From Fictibacillus norfolkensis (GTDB lineage Bacteria; Bacillota; Bacilli; Bacillales; Fictibacillaceae), in NCBI RefSeq assembly GCF_014836645.1, contig NZ_JACSQM010000008.1, positions 62,001 through 126,000 on the forward strand: 64,000 bases of DNA, written 5' to 3'. This document shows, piece after piece, positions 27,929 through 36,047 of the stretch (positions within the stretch are counted from its first letter, which is position 1; each line of letters begins with the position of its first letter). The notes beneath the pieces were generated by a model. It saw only the letters and a list, made by a program, of their open reading frames with translations, did no database searches and was not told where the DNA came from. The translations under genes were made by a program, and so were the position numbers.

Positions 27929-29353
27929 TTATAATACGAAACTTACGTATTTCGTTTCGAGATAAGCTTCCATACCTTCTACGCCACCTTCACGGCCAAG
28001 ACCGCTCTCTTTCATACCTCCGAACGGTGCTTGTGCAGCAGAAGGAACACCATCGTTCCAGCCTATGATTCCGTAATCTAAACCTTCAACAACTTGAGTT
28101 CCTTTGGACATACTCTCTGTATAAACATATGCCGCTAAACCGAATGGACTTGTGTTTGCAAGGCGGATCCCTTCTTCAACACTACTGATCTTATGAATCG
28201 GAATGACTGGACCGAACGTTTCTTCATTCATGATCAGCATATCTTGTGAAACATTCTTTAAGACCGTAGGCTCGTAATAATACCCACCGTTATCTGCTCT
28301 TCCTTTTCCGCCTGTTACACACTCTGCACCATTTGAAACAGCATTTTCCACGTGCTCGGAGATCTTTTCATATCCGTCTTTGTTAATGATCGGACCGATA
28401 TCTGTTCCTTCTTCCAATCCGTTTCCTACTTTTAGTTTTCTAGCTTCAGCAGCCACGCGTTCTATAAACTCTTCATACACATCTTCATGTACGTATACTC
28501 GGTTTATACAAATACACGTTTGGCCTGCGTTACGAAACTTAGAAGCTACAATTCCAGCGACTGCTTTTTTTAAGTCTGCATCATCAAGAACGACGGCTGG
28601 AGCATGCCCGCCTAGTTCCATAGAAACATTTTTCACAGTCACAGCACTTTGTTCGATCAATTTTTTCCCAATCTCTGTAGATCCTGTAAAGGTAACTTTT
28701 CTAACTTTCTCGGAATCCATAATGGCTTTGCCGATTAAAGATGAAGATCCTGTTACGAGATTGATAACACCTTTCGGAAATCCTGCTTGATCGGCTAACT
28801 CTACCAATTTAATTGCTGTTAGTGGTGTTTCTTTTGGTGGTTTCACAATAAACGTACAGCCTGCTGCGAGCGCTGGACCGAGCTTTCTTGTAATCATTGC
28901 TGCTGGGAAGTTCCATGGCGTGATGGCTGCCACTACTCCTACGGGCTGGCGTAAAACTTGCATTCTCTTATTTTCTGCACTTGAAGGAATCGTACGGCCG
29001 TATATACGCTTACCTTCTTCTGCATACCACTTAATAAAAGAAGCAGCATACATCACTTCACCGACAGATTCTTTTAACGGTTTTCCCATCTCAAGTGTCA
29101 TTAATTCTGCTAGTTCTTCTTTTTGTTCGATCATTAAGTCATGCAGTTTCATAAGATAATCAGCGCGCTCGTAAGCCGTTAACTTTGACCAGCTCGGAAA
29201 CGCTTCGTGCGCAGCATCTATCGCAGCATCTGTTTCTTCTTTTCCACAAGATGCTACAGTCCCTACCACTTCACCGTTAGCAGGATTGAACACCTCTATT
29301 TTTTCAAGAGAATTTCCTGTCCATGAACCGTTAATATAAAGCAGCTTTTCCAT
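27929..29353 (-). CDS. NAD(P)-dependent aldehyde dehydrogenase, succinate-semialdehyde type
   Basis: This 474-residue ALDH-superfamily enzyme oxidises an aldehyde to an acid. The catalytic Glu is in SMELGGHAP and the catalytic Cys in FRNAGQTCICINRVYV; AAITPWNFPAAMITRKLGPA and GSTEIGKKL mark cofactor binding. It is closest in appearance to the GabD succinate/2-oxoglutarate/glutarate semialdehyde group. Its neighbours, a FAH-family protein and an SDR, point to breakdown of a sugar acid or dicarboxylic compound rather than GABA, but the substrate is open. AGGAGG precedes the ATG. It is the middle gene of the operon. Confidence 0.85.
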   Translation of the reverse strand: MEKLLYINGSWTGNSLEKIEVFNPANGEVVGTVASCGKEETDAAIDAAHEAFPSWSKLTAYERADYLMKLHDLMIEQKEELAELMTLEMGKPLKESVGEVMYAASFIKWYAEEGKRIYGRTIPSSAENKRMQVLRQPVGVVAAITPWNFPAAMITRKLGPALAAGCTFIVKPPKETPLTAIKLVELADQAGFPKGVINLVTGSSSLIGKAIMDSEKVRKVTFTGSTEIGKKLIEQSAVTVKNVSMELGGHAPAVVLDDADLKKAVAGIVASKFRNAGQTCICINRVYVHEDVYEEFIERVAAEARKLKVGNGLEEGTDIGPIINKDGYEKISEHVENAVSNGAECVTGGKGRADNGGYYYEPTVLKNVSQDMLIMNEETFGPVIPIHKISSVEEGIRLANTSPFGLAAYVYTESMSKGTQVVEGLDYGIIGWNDGVPSAAQAPFGGMKESGLGREGGVEGMEAYLETKYVSFVL

Positions 29354-29389
29354 GTGAATTCCTCCTCTATGTAACTAGTTAATTCGACT

Positions 29390-30274
29390 TCATTCTACTA
29401 TTTCATTACGGAGTGTCCCGATTCCTTCAATTGTAATCTCGATAACATCTCGGGGCTTCAAAAATACAGGCGGCTTCATTCCTTTACCTACTCCAGCAGG
29501 TGTACCTGTCGCGATAATATCTCCAGCTTCAAGCGTCATGCCCTTTGAAAGCTCTGTGATCATCGTCGGTATGTCAAAGATAAAATCAGATGTGTTTCCG
29601 TTCTGCCTTACTTCTCCGTTTACTTTTGTCACGATCGATAGGTTTTCCGGGTTTGGTACCTCAGAGTGATGAACGATCCATGGACCCATCGGGCAAGTTC
29701 CATTCAGACTTTTTCCGAGTAAAAATTGCTTATGCTTCTGCTGAAGATCACGTGCTGTAATATCGTTGATGATGGTATAGCCGAAAACGTGATCCATTGC
29801 TTCTTCTTTCTTTATACCTGTACCCGTTTTGCCGATAATTATGGCAAGTTCGCCTTCATAATCAAGTTGACTAGTTACGGAAGAGTGATTTGGAATACCA
29901 TCACCATGACCGACCACAGACGTGGGAGCTTTTGAAAATACCATGATATCTTCAGGAATGTCTGCTTCGCTTCCCATCTCTATCGCATGATCGCGATAAT
30001 TTTTCCCGATACAGAATACATTTTTCCCAGGACGCGGGATAGGTGCTTTTAATTGGATCTCATTTAACTCATATGTATGGTTCTCTGCCGAATCAGAATG
30101 AATCAAAGTCTCGACTTGCCCAAAAACTGATTCTCCAAGTGAAATAGCTTCAATTAGAGTTGATGGAAACTTCACATCCCTGCTCTCAGCAAGTGCTGTT
30201 AAATTGATAACCTTTTCTTCTTTTACGATGCCTATAAACGTCTTATTATTCCTAACAGCTGTAACCCATTTCAC
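29390..30274 (-). CDS. Fumarylacetoacetate hydrolase family protein, YisK-like
   Basis: This 294-residue FAH-fold enzyme acts on a beta-dicarbonyl or 2-oxo acid. The divalent-metal ligands are visible in SQLDYEGELAIIIG and NDITARD, followed by LLGKSLNGTCPMGPW and ATGTPAGVGKG. The sequence strongly recalls B. subtilis YisK (CIGKNYRDHAIEMGSEADIP), for which oxaloacetate decarboxylase activity has been reported. 2,4-diketo-3-deoxy-sugar-acid hydrolases are a second option, given the SDR and ALDH encoded downstream. The start is GTG 30274, with GGAGG 11 nt upstream. It is the first gene of the operon, with a cre-like site 22 nt upstream of its start. Confidence 0.85.
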   Translation of the reverse strand: MKWVTAVRNNKTFIGIVKEEKVINLTALAESRDVKFPSTLIEAISLGESVFGQVETLIHSDSAENHTYELNEIQLKAPIPRPGKNVFCIGKNYRDHAIEMGSEADIPEDIMVFSKAPTSVVGHGDGIPNHSSVTSQLDYEGELAIIIGKTGTGIKKEEAMDHVFGYTIINDITARDLQQKHKQFLLGKSLNGTCPMGPWIVHHSEVPNPENLSIVTKVNGEVRQNGNTSDFIFDIPTMITELSKGMTLEAGDIIATGTPAGVGKGMKPPVFLKPRDVIEITIEGIGTLRNEIVE

Positions 30275-30295
30275 AATACCGAATTCCTCCTTTTT

Positions 30296-30309
30296 AACAA
30301 ACGCTTACA
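30296..30309. promoter_or_regulatory. cre-like site upstream of the YisK-like operon
   Basis: On the minus strand TGTAAGCGTTTGTT matches the cre consensus TGWAARCGYTWNCW at 13 of 14 positions. It lies between a possible promoter (TATAGT about 20 nt upstream) and the GTG start, fitting glucose repression of a catabolic operon. Confidence 0.6.
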
Positions 30310-30468
30310 AAGTAATTATTACTACTATATAGGTTCTGACTTTGTACCGTAAAGAAATTTGCTGTATGAAAATGCAATACTCATTTTTGATTCTTTTTAA
30401 AATATGGTAAAATAGTTTGTCATCTAAAACGCCCAATTGATGGGTAACAGTAATGAGGTTATCAAATT

Positions 30469-32223
30469 ATGAAAACTGTACTAAGTACGTTAAATGCTAA
30501 ATATATACACACATGCCTTGCGCTGCGCTATTTGAAGGCGTATAGCGAACCTGATTTTCCTGTAACGATTCGAGAGTTCACGATCAAGGATCCTTCTCTT
30601 AATATTGTGACTGATCTTTACAGCCAAGAGCCTGACGTTCTCGGATTCAGCTGCTACATCTGGAATATTGAAGAGACGATTAAGGTTATCCAAATGTTTA
30701 AAAAGATTAAGCCTGATACTAAAATCGTCTTAGGTGGTCCTGAAGTTTCTTACGATGTGGCGCATTGGCTCGAGAGCATTCCAGAAGTGGATTTTATCGT
30801 TGTTAATGAAGGGGAGGAAACATTTAAGCATTTGTTGACTCAAATTCAGGACGGTGCTGGCTTTGATTCCGTAGCTGGCCTTGCTTATCGAAAAGATGGA
30901 AAATCTAAAATTAACGGTCCACGAGAAAAACTTGACTTAAAGACAGTCCCATCGCCTTTCCGATTCCAAGAAGATATACAGTCATTATCAAAACGAATCA
31001 CGTATTTTGAGACAAGCCGTGGCTGTCCATATTCATGTGCGTTCTGCTTATCATCGATTGAAGTTGGGGTTCGTTATTTTGATCCAAAACTCGTTAAAGA
31101 TGATCTGATCTTCTTAATGGATAATGGAGCAAAGATCATTAAGTTTGTAGACAGAACGTTTAACATTCGGAGAGATTATGCACTCGATATGTTCTCGTTC
31201 TTGATTGAAAACAGAAGACCAGGGGTTGTTTTTCAGTTTGAGATCACAGCTGACATCATGAGACCTGAAGTCATCGATTACTTGAACGAACATGCACCAA
31301 AAGGTTTGTTCCGTTTTGAGATCGGTGTTCAATCTACAAACGATGCTGTCAATGAATTGGTACAACGCCGACAGAATTTTGAAAAGCTGACTCGAACGGT
31401 AACAACTGTGCGCGATGGCGGGAAGATCGTTCAGCATCTAGACTTAATCGCTGGTTTGCCTGAGGAAGATTACAACTCGTTCAGAAAGACATTTAATGAT
31501 GTATTCGCTTTTGGCATCGAAGAAGTTCAGTTAGGTTTCTTAAAGATGTTAAGAGGTACAGGGCTAAGATTAACAGCTGAAAAACATGACTACGTGTATA
31601 TGGATCACTCTCCATATGAGATCTTAGGAAACAACGTTTTAACGTTTGATGAGATTATCCGTATTAAACAAGTTGAGGATGTATTAGAAAAATATTGGAA
31701 CGACCATCGAATGGATTATACCGTTAAGTATTTGATACACCATGTATTCTCATCACCTTTTGACTTCTTTCAAGAATTCGGGACCTATTGGGAAACACGT
31801 GGATGGTCAAGAATCGGCCATCAGTTAGAAGACTTATATACGCGCTTGATCGCCTTCTTAACGGAAGCAGCACCACACTCACTTCCTGTTGCAGAAAGCC
31901 TGATGAAACTTGATTATTTAGAAAGACAACAGTTCAAACCGCGTAAACCATGGTGGGAAAACACACAGAACAAAGAAGAAACGTCAAAAGTACTCTCACT
32001 GCTCGCTCAATATCCTGAAATGATCGAAGGGTTTCCAGCTCTTTCTGAAAAAGATATGCACAAGCACGCGTTTGTAACAGAAACAGCGATTGATCCATTA
32101 TCAGATCAACTAGTGCCACAAGGGGAGAAAAATTTCTTACTTATTGCGTTGTTTGATCCTAAGCAACAATCAACAAAAGTGTTCACAACATCTATAAAGT
32201 CATTGTTAACAAAAAATTCGTAA
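30469..32223 (+). CDS. B12-binding-type radical SAM protein (DUF4080)
   Basis: This 584-residue protein has a B12-binding-like Rossmann domain at residues 1 to about 135 (EPDVLGFSCYIWN, IVLGGPEVSYD; no DxHxxG cobalamin motif seen). The radical SAM core follows, with the [4Fe-4S] cysteines at 186, 190 and 193 (RGCPYSCAFC), then FEIGVQSTN and a C-terminal DUF4080-like region from about residue 430. Members are widespread in Firmicutes, often as single genes, and their reaction is unknown; many relatives methylate or rearrange unreactive carbons. It has no close operon partner. The stop is 13 nt before a dispersed repeat. Confidence 0.85.
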   Translation: MKTVLSTLNAKYIHTCLALRYLKAYSEPDFPVTIREFTIKDPSLNIVTDLYSQEPDVLGFSCYIWNIEETIKVIQMFKKIKPDTKIVLGGPEVSYDVAHWLESIPEVDFIVVNEGEETFKHLLTQIQDGAGFDSVAGLAYRKDGKSKINGPREKLDLKTVPSPFRFQEDIQSLSKRITYFETSRGCPYSCAFCLSSIEVGVRYFDPKLVKDDLIFLMDNGAKIIKFVDRTFNIRRDYALDMFSFLIENRRPGVVFQFEITADIMRPEVIDYLNEHAPKGLFRFEIGVQSTNDAVNELVQRRQNFEKLTRTVTTVRDGGKIVQHLDLIAGLPEEDYNSFRKTFNDVFAFGIEEVQLGFLKMLRGTGLRLTAEKHDYVYMDHSPYEILGNNVLTFDEIIRIKQVEDVLEKYWNDHRMDYTVKYLIHHVFSSPFDFFQEFGTYWETRGWSRIGHQLEDLYTRLIAFLTEAAPHSLPVAESLMKLDYLERQQFKPRKPWWENTQNKEETSKVLSLLAQYPEMIEGFPALSEKDMHKHAFVTETAIDPLSDQLVPQGEKNFLLIALFDPKQQSTKVFTTSIKSLLTKNS

Positions 32224-32235
32224 ATTGTGAAAGCG

Positions 32236-32362
32236 GGGATCTCCGTTCCAGGGTACATGCTTTCCGCGGGGCGGGCGGTGAGCCCCCTGCCGCTACACTC
32301 CTTTAGTGGTCTCACCTGTCCCACTTGTCCCGCAGGAGTCAGTACCCTTCCACTCCAATCCC
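32236..32362. repeat. Dispersed structured intergenic repeat, copy B
   Basis: The element has the same nested design as copy A: GGGAT (32236-32240)/ATCCC (32358-32362), GGGTAC (32251-32256)/GTACCC (32342-32347), GCGGG (32266-32270)/CCCGC (32329-32333) and GGTGAG (32277-32282)/CTCACC (32311-32316). The outer arms differ in sequence from copy A but remain paired. Together with the terminator at 32412-32460 it fills the gap 32224-32531. Confidence 0.85.
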
Positions 32363-32411
32363 TAAAAGTTAGCACGAAAAAGATTAAAGACACTAACTAA
32401 AAAACGCTAAG

Positions 32412-32460
32412 TAAAAAAACAAGGGTTTCGCAAGTAATATACTTGCGAAACCCTTTTTCT
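32412..32460. terminator. Bidirectional terminator between the radical SAM gene and the YknX-like gene
   Basis: AAGGGTTTCGCAAGTA (32421-32436) pairs perfectly with TACTTGCGAAACCCTT (32440-32455). A T run flanks it on the right and an A run on the left. Confidence 0.9.
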
Positions 32461-32531
32461 TCTTAAAAAACGTAACACTAGTGTAATCCCACTTGTTTTT
32501 TATTGGTAAAAATTTAAGATCTAAATAGCAA

Positions 32532-33605
32532 TTACTTCTTTAAGACCGGCTGCCCTGAAACATGCACAGGGGAAGGATTCAGTACGACAACCTGACCATT
32601 TTTAAGCCCTTTTGTAATCTGAACATTACCCTTTTGCTCAAGACCCTCTGAAACCTTCAGCTTATACAATTTGTTTTTCACAATCGTTAACACATACGTT
32701 TTCCCATCATCTTTTAAGATTGCTTGTTTAGGCACGCTAATTGCTTTTTCTGCAAGCTTTTCTGTTACGATGATCTGAGCTGTCTGTCCTTCAACCCAAG
32801 CCGCTTCATCCTCAACGAGAACGGTTAACTTAAAGTCATTCTGATCAGCTGGTAATACAGTTTGAACAGTACCCTTCAACATCTTTTCACCGTTGGACTT
32901 GATTAGAACTGAGTCTCCTGTCTTCACGAGAGACGCCATCTTCTGATCGATGTCAGCAACAAGTTCAAAGTTCCCTTGCCCTACAATGGTTAGAAGCGGT
33001 TCATCGTCACCAACCCCACTTAATTCTGAAACTACACCGTCAGCTGGACTTTTCACATTAAGATCATCAAGCTGTTTTTCGAGATCAGATATTTCATCTG
33101 ATAAGACGGAGCTTTCGTTTTCAGCTAAGTCATTTTGCAGCTCAGCTTCTGCTAATTTTTCTTGAAGAAGCACTTTAGCATCTTTGCTGTCTTTTTCTTC
33201 ATCAAAATCTGAGAGTTCACTTTTCCATTCGCTTATTTGCCCAGAATAATGGCTGCTTCGAACATCAGCTGATTCCTTGTCTCGTTTCAAGCTGCGAAGT
33301 TCTTTTTCAATCTCTGCATTTTCATATGTAATTAAAGTTTGACCCGATGTAACGGTCTCCCCCTTCGATACCATTATTTCTTTTATCGAACCGAGAGATG
33401 CATTCTCGTATATCTCAAATGTGTTCTTGGACTGAGCAACACCCGTTGTTTCGTGTGTCTTACTAAAATCTTTTTGAGAAGACAGACCGGTCTTAACTCT
33501 TGGAGCTTCAACTGCGGCTGATTCTTTTTTATCAAAAATCACGATGTTCATAACGACTAGGAGGATAACCATAATAGCTGCAGCAACCCATTTCAGTTTA
33601 TTCAT
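32532..33605 (-). CDS. Membrane fusion (HlyD/YknX-like) adaptor protein
   Basis: This 357-residue protein has a single N-terminal membrane anchor (residues 4-26) and an adaptor-protein body: a split lipoyl domain (GSIKEIMVSKGETVTSGQTL, then LNVKSPADGVVSEL), a charged coiled coil between them (about residues 115-185), and a C-terminal beta domain with EGQTAQIIVTEKL. Such proteins couple to an ABC or RND pump. In B. subtilis YknX works with YknW, YknY (ATPase) and YknZ (permease) against the SdpC toxin. Here only the YknW-like partner lies upstream, and a terminator follows directly. GGGGGAG precedes the ATG. Confidence 0.82.
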   Translation of the reverse strand: MNKLKWVAAAIMVILLVVMNIVIFDKKESAAVEAPRVKTGLSSQKDFSKTHETTGVAQSKNTFEIYENASLGSIKEIMVSKGETVTSGQTLITYENAEIEKELRSLKRDKESADVRSSHYSGQISEWKSELSDFDEEKDSKDAKVLLQEKLAEAELQNDLAENESSVLSDEISDLEKQLDDLNVKSPADGVVSELSGVGDDEPLLTIVGQGNFELVADIDQKMASLVKTGDSVLIKSNGEKMLKGTVQTVLPADQNDFKLTVLVEDEAAWVEGQTAQIIVTEKLAEKAISVPKQAILKDDGKTYVLTIVKNKLYKLKVSEGLEQKGNVQITKGLKNGQVVVLNPSPVHVSGQPVLKK

Positions 33606-33620
33606 AAGTTTGTCTCCCCC

Positions 33621-34292
33621 TTAAACCAACTGTCCACTAGCTAATGCAGCATATAGTGAAGATAATAATATGAAAACAACAACAGTTCCGATCGTAACAA
33701 CTAGACAGTATTTCTTTTCTTTAAACGACAACTGACGAAGTGCAAAATACATAACAACCGAACCCCAGATGGTAAAAATATTGATGGAGTTCAAGAGTTC
33801 TTGCCAAAAACCATGCTTAAAGAATAGAACACCAGCAAAACCGAAACCTAATGGCTGCACAACTTCTTCAGCACCCGTTACGAACTGAACCGGAAGTTCA
33901 AAGAGTAATCCGAGAATAAATAGAAGATATACCGTTGTCATTACATAAAAGAGTGCTTTATATCCAATGTCTCGGAAGAAAATATATAAAAAAAGTGCTC
34001 CTGAATTTATCACTAAGAATGGGACAATCATACCCCAAGCACCGCCTACTAAAGCGATGAGATATCGTAACAACTCAAGTTCCATACCACTTAATTTCGC
34101 TGCCTCTACAAAAGAAATCGTCTTGAACGAAGGAAACGCTGCAAAAAAAGATAGTGCATGCAGCAATCCGCTAGTGACTAAAATGGCAAAAAAACGGATC
34201 CAAAAACCCTCTTTATCTTTCCACTCATTATAAAATGCAAAATATGTATTCGGCTTAGTTAAAGCAGGAATAAATTGTGCCCTTCCTGTCAT
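33621..34292 (-). CDS. Yip1-domain membrane protein, YknW-like
   Basis: This 223-residue protein has five hydrophobic segments of the Yip1 type, matching the length and layout of B. subtilis YknW (about 231). The N-terminus is cytoplasmic and starts ALTKPNTYFAFYNEWK, a pattern shared with YknW. YknW helps assemble the YknXYZ toxin-protection pump. It lies 15 nt upstream of the YknX-like adaptor gene, so the two form an operon. No ATPase or permease gene follows in the window. Confidence 0.78.
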   Translation of the reverse strand: MTGRAQFIPALTKPNTYFAFYNEWKDKEGFWIRFFAILVTSGLLHALSFFAAFPSFKTISFVEAAKLSGMELELLRYLIALVGGAWGMIVPFLVINSGALFLYIFFRDIGYKALFYVMTTVYLLFILGLLFELPVQFVTGAEEVVQPLGFGFAGVLFFKHGFWQELLNSINIFTIWGSVVMYFALRQLSFKEKKYCLVVTIGTVVVFILLSSLYAALASGQLV

Positions 34293-34454
34293 GGTGCCGC
34301 CCCCTTCTCTCTTTATCTCTGTCTATGTTATCACAATTTTTTACTCATAATGACAATTTCTGACTCATTTTTGAAAAATAGTACCTTATCCGCATAATTA
34401 CGTTGAGGTAGCAAAAACTAAACCAAATTATTGCGAATCGGGATGATGTTCATC

Positions 34455-36047
34455 ATGACTTTCTTTAAAAAACCAAAAAAATTGCTCGAACAAAAACAGA
34501 CTGTAATAGAAAAAGAAAAAGAGTCTAGTTCATCCTCTCAACAAACTTCTGTGAAAAAATCTCAATCTGAGCAGGATGCAAATGTAAATCAGCATCAATC
34601 GATAAATGATCTGTTAAATGACATTGAAAAGAGTTTTTCATCTTCGGAAGATTTGATGACTCATTGGGTTGAGATGCCTGCTGACAAGAGCAAAGTGGCA
34701 TTAATTTTCTTGGACTCAATTATTGATAAACAGAAACTTCAAGATTTGATATTGAATCCTTTATTTGAATTGGACAAAGATATTGATCTTCACACCTTCG
34801 AAAAAGTAATCAATATAGACTTTAAGAAACAAACAGACTTCACGAAGATTCAAGAGTTACTCTTGCAGTCGTATACATTGATATTTACTAAAGACAGCAC
34901 TTGCTTTTTTTCTGTATTTACTCCGATCAAAACAGAACGTGACATATCTGAACCAGATAACGAGGCCGTTATCCGTGGTTCTCATGAAGGTTTTATTGAG
35001 AGTATGTCGACGAATATAGCTCTAATTCGTAAGCGCCTTAAAAGTCAAAAGCTTGTAGTAAAGTATTTAAAAGTGGGAAAAGAGACTCACACGAATATTG
35101 CAATGCTTTATATGTCTGATATCGCAAATCCAGAGATTCTTCATGAGGTTGAAAGAAGAATAACTTCGATAGAAGCGGATTCTGTTATGACTCCGGGGAA
35201 TATCGAAGAAAGTATTGAAGATAGAACATTTAGTTTGTTTCCCCAAACGTTGAGTACAGAACGACCTGACCGTGTAGCTGCAAACCTGATGGAAGGAAGA
35301 GTAGCTCTTTTATATGATAGTTCACCTACCGTAAACCTTGCTCCCGTGAACTTTTTTGTATTCTTTCAAACACCAGATGATTATAACAAACGTTGGATGT
35401 TAGGAAGCTTCTATAGGATGATCCGTTTATTCAGCTTTTTCATTGCGATCGGTCTTCCAGCCTTTTATATTGCGATTGTTTCTTTTCATTACGAGGTCAT
35501 CCCATCAGCACTCATACTATTGATGAAAAGTTCACTTGAAAATATCCCGTACCCACCACTTTTTGAAGCGTTAGTGATGGAGCTCACGATTGAATTAATC
35601 CGCGAAGCCGCTATTCGGCTCCCAACAAGGATTGGTTCCACGATCGCTATCGTTGGCGGCTTAGTTATCGGTGATGCGGTTGTTAAAGCAGGACTCATCT
35701 CAAACCTAATGATCATCGTTGTTGCGACGACAGCGATTGCTGCATATACAGTACCTTCCAATGAGATGAGTTTAGCTGTTCGCTTATTGCGCTTTCCATT
35801 TATGGTAGCTGCCGCGACTTTTGGTTTCTTAGGCATCGTATTCGGATTGATCATCATGTTTTTTCATCTATGTCGTTTATATTCATTTGGTACGCCATAC
35901 TTTGCACCGCTCGCACCTTTTAAAATAGGAGATCTAAAAGATACAATCATTCGTTTACCTTTTTTCAAGATGAACTCTCGTCCTAGTGACATCAAGCCAC
36001 TAAAAAAAGATGAAGATAATCATACGAGAAAGTGGGAGAAGTCATGA
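34455..36047 (+). CDS. gerKA: Spore germination receptor A subunit (GerA family)
   Basis: This 530-residue GerAA-type protein has a long charged, Ser/Gln/Lys-rich N-terminal tail (to about residue 60), a soluble N-terminal domain to about 295, then five or so membrane segments with conserved PPLFEALVMELTIELIREA and LPTRIGSTIAIVGGLVIGDA. It forms the nutrient-gated channel part of the germination receptor in the spore inner membrane. The start is uncertain; ATG 34455 is chosen because GGGATGAT is suitably placed, while starts at 34431-34446 lack a site. It overlaps the B-subunit gene as ATGA. The gerK label is by type only; the nutrient specificity is unknown. Confidence 0.88.
   Translation: MTFFKKPKKLLEQKQTVIEKEKESSSSSQQTSVKKSQSEQDANVNQHQSINDLLNDIEKSFSSSEDLMTHWVEMPADKSKVALIFLDSIIDKQKLQDLILNPLFELDKDIDLHTFEKVINIDFKKQTDFTKIQELLLQSYTLIFTKDSTCFFSVFTPIKTERDISEPDNEAVIRGSHEGFIESMSTNIALIRKRLKSQKLVVKYLKVGKETHTNIAMLYMSDIANPEILHEVERRITSIEADSVMTPGNIEESIEDRTFSLFPQTLSTERPDRVAANLMEGRVALLYDSSPTVNLAPVNFFVFFQTPDDYNKRWMLGSFYRMIRLFSFFIAIGLPAFYIAIVSFHYEVIPSALILLMKSSLENIPYPPLFEALVMELTIELIREAAIRLPTRIGSTIAIVGGLVIGDAVVKAGLISNLMIIVVATTAIAAYTVPSNEMSLAVRLLRFPFMVAAATFGFLGIVFGLIIMFFHLCRLYSFGTPYFAPLAPFKIGDLKDTIIRLPFFKMNSRPSDIKPLKKDEDNHTRKWEKS

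Noticed and set aside
28380..28790. A 136-codon plus-strand frame within the aldehyde dehydrogenase gene
   Set aside because: It is a shadow of the ALDH catalytic region, with no start signal.
34372..34400. Sigma-G promoter ahead of the germination operon (TGAAAAA and CATAATTA)
   Set aside because: The spacing is too short and the -35 match poor; forespore control is expected from the family, but the promoter cannot be placed with confidence.
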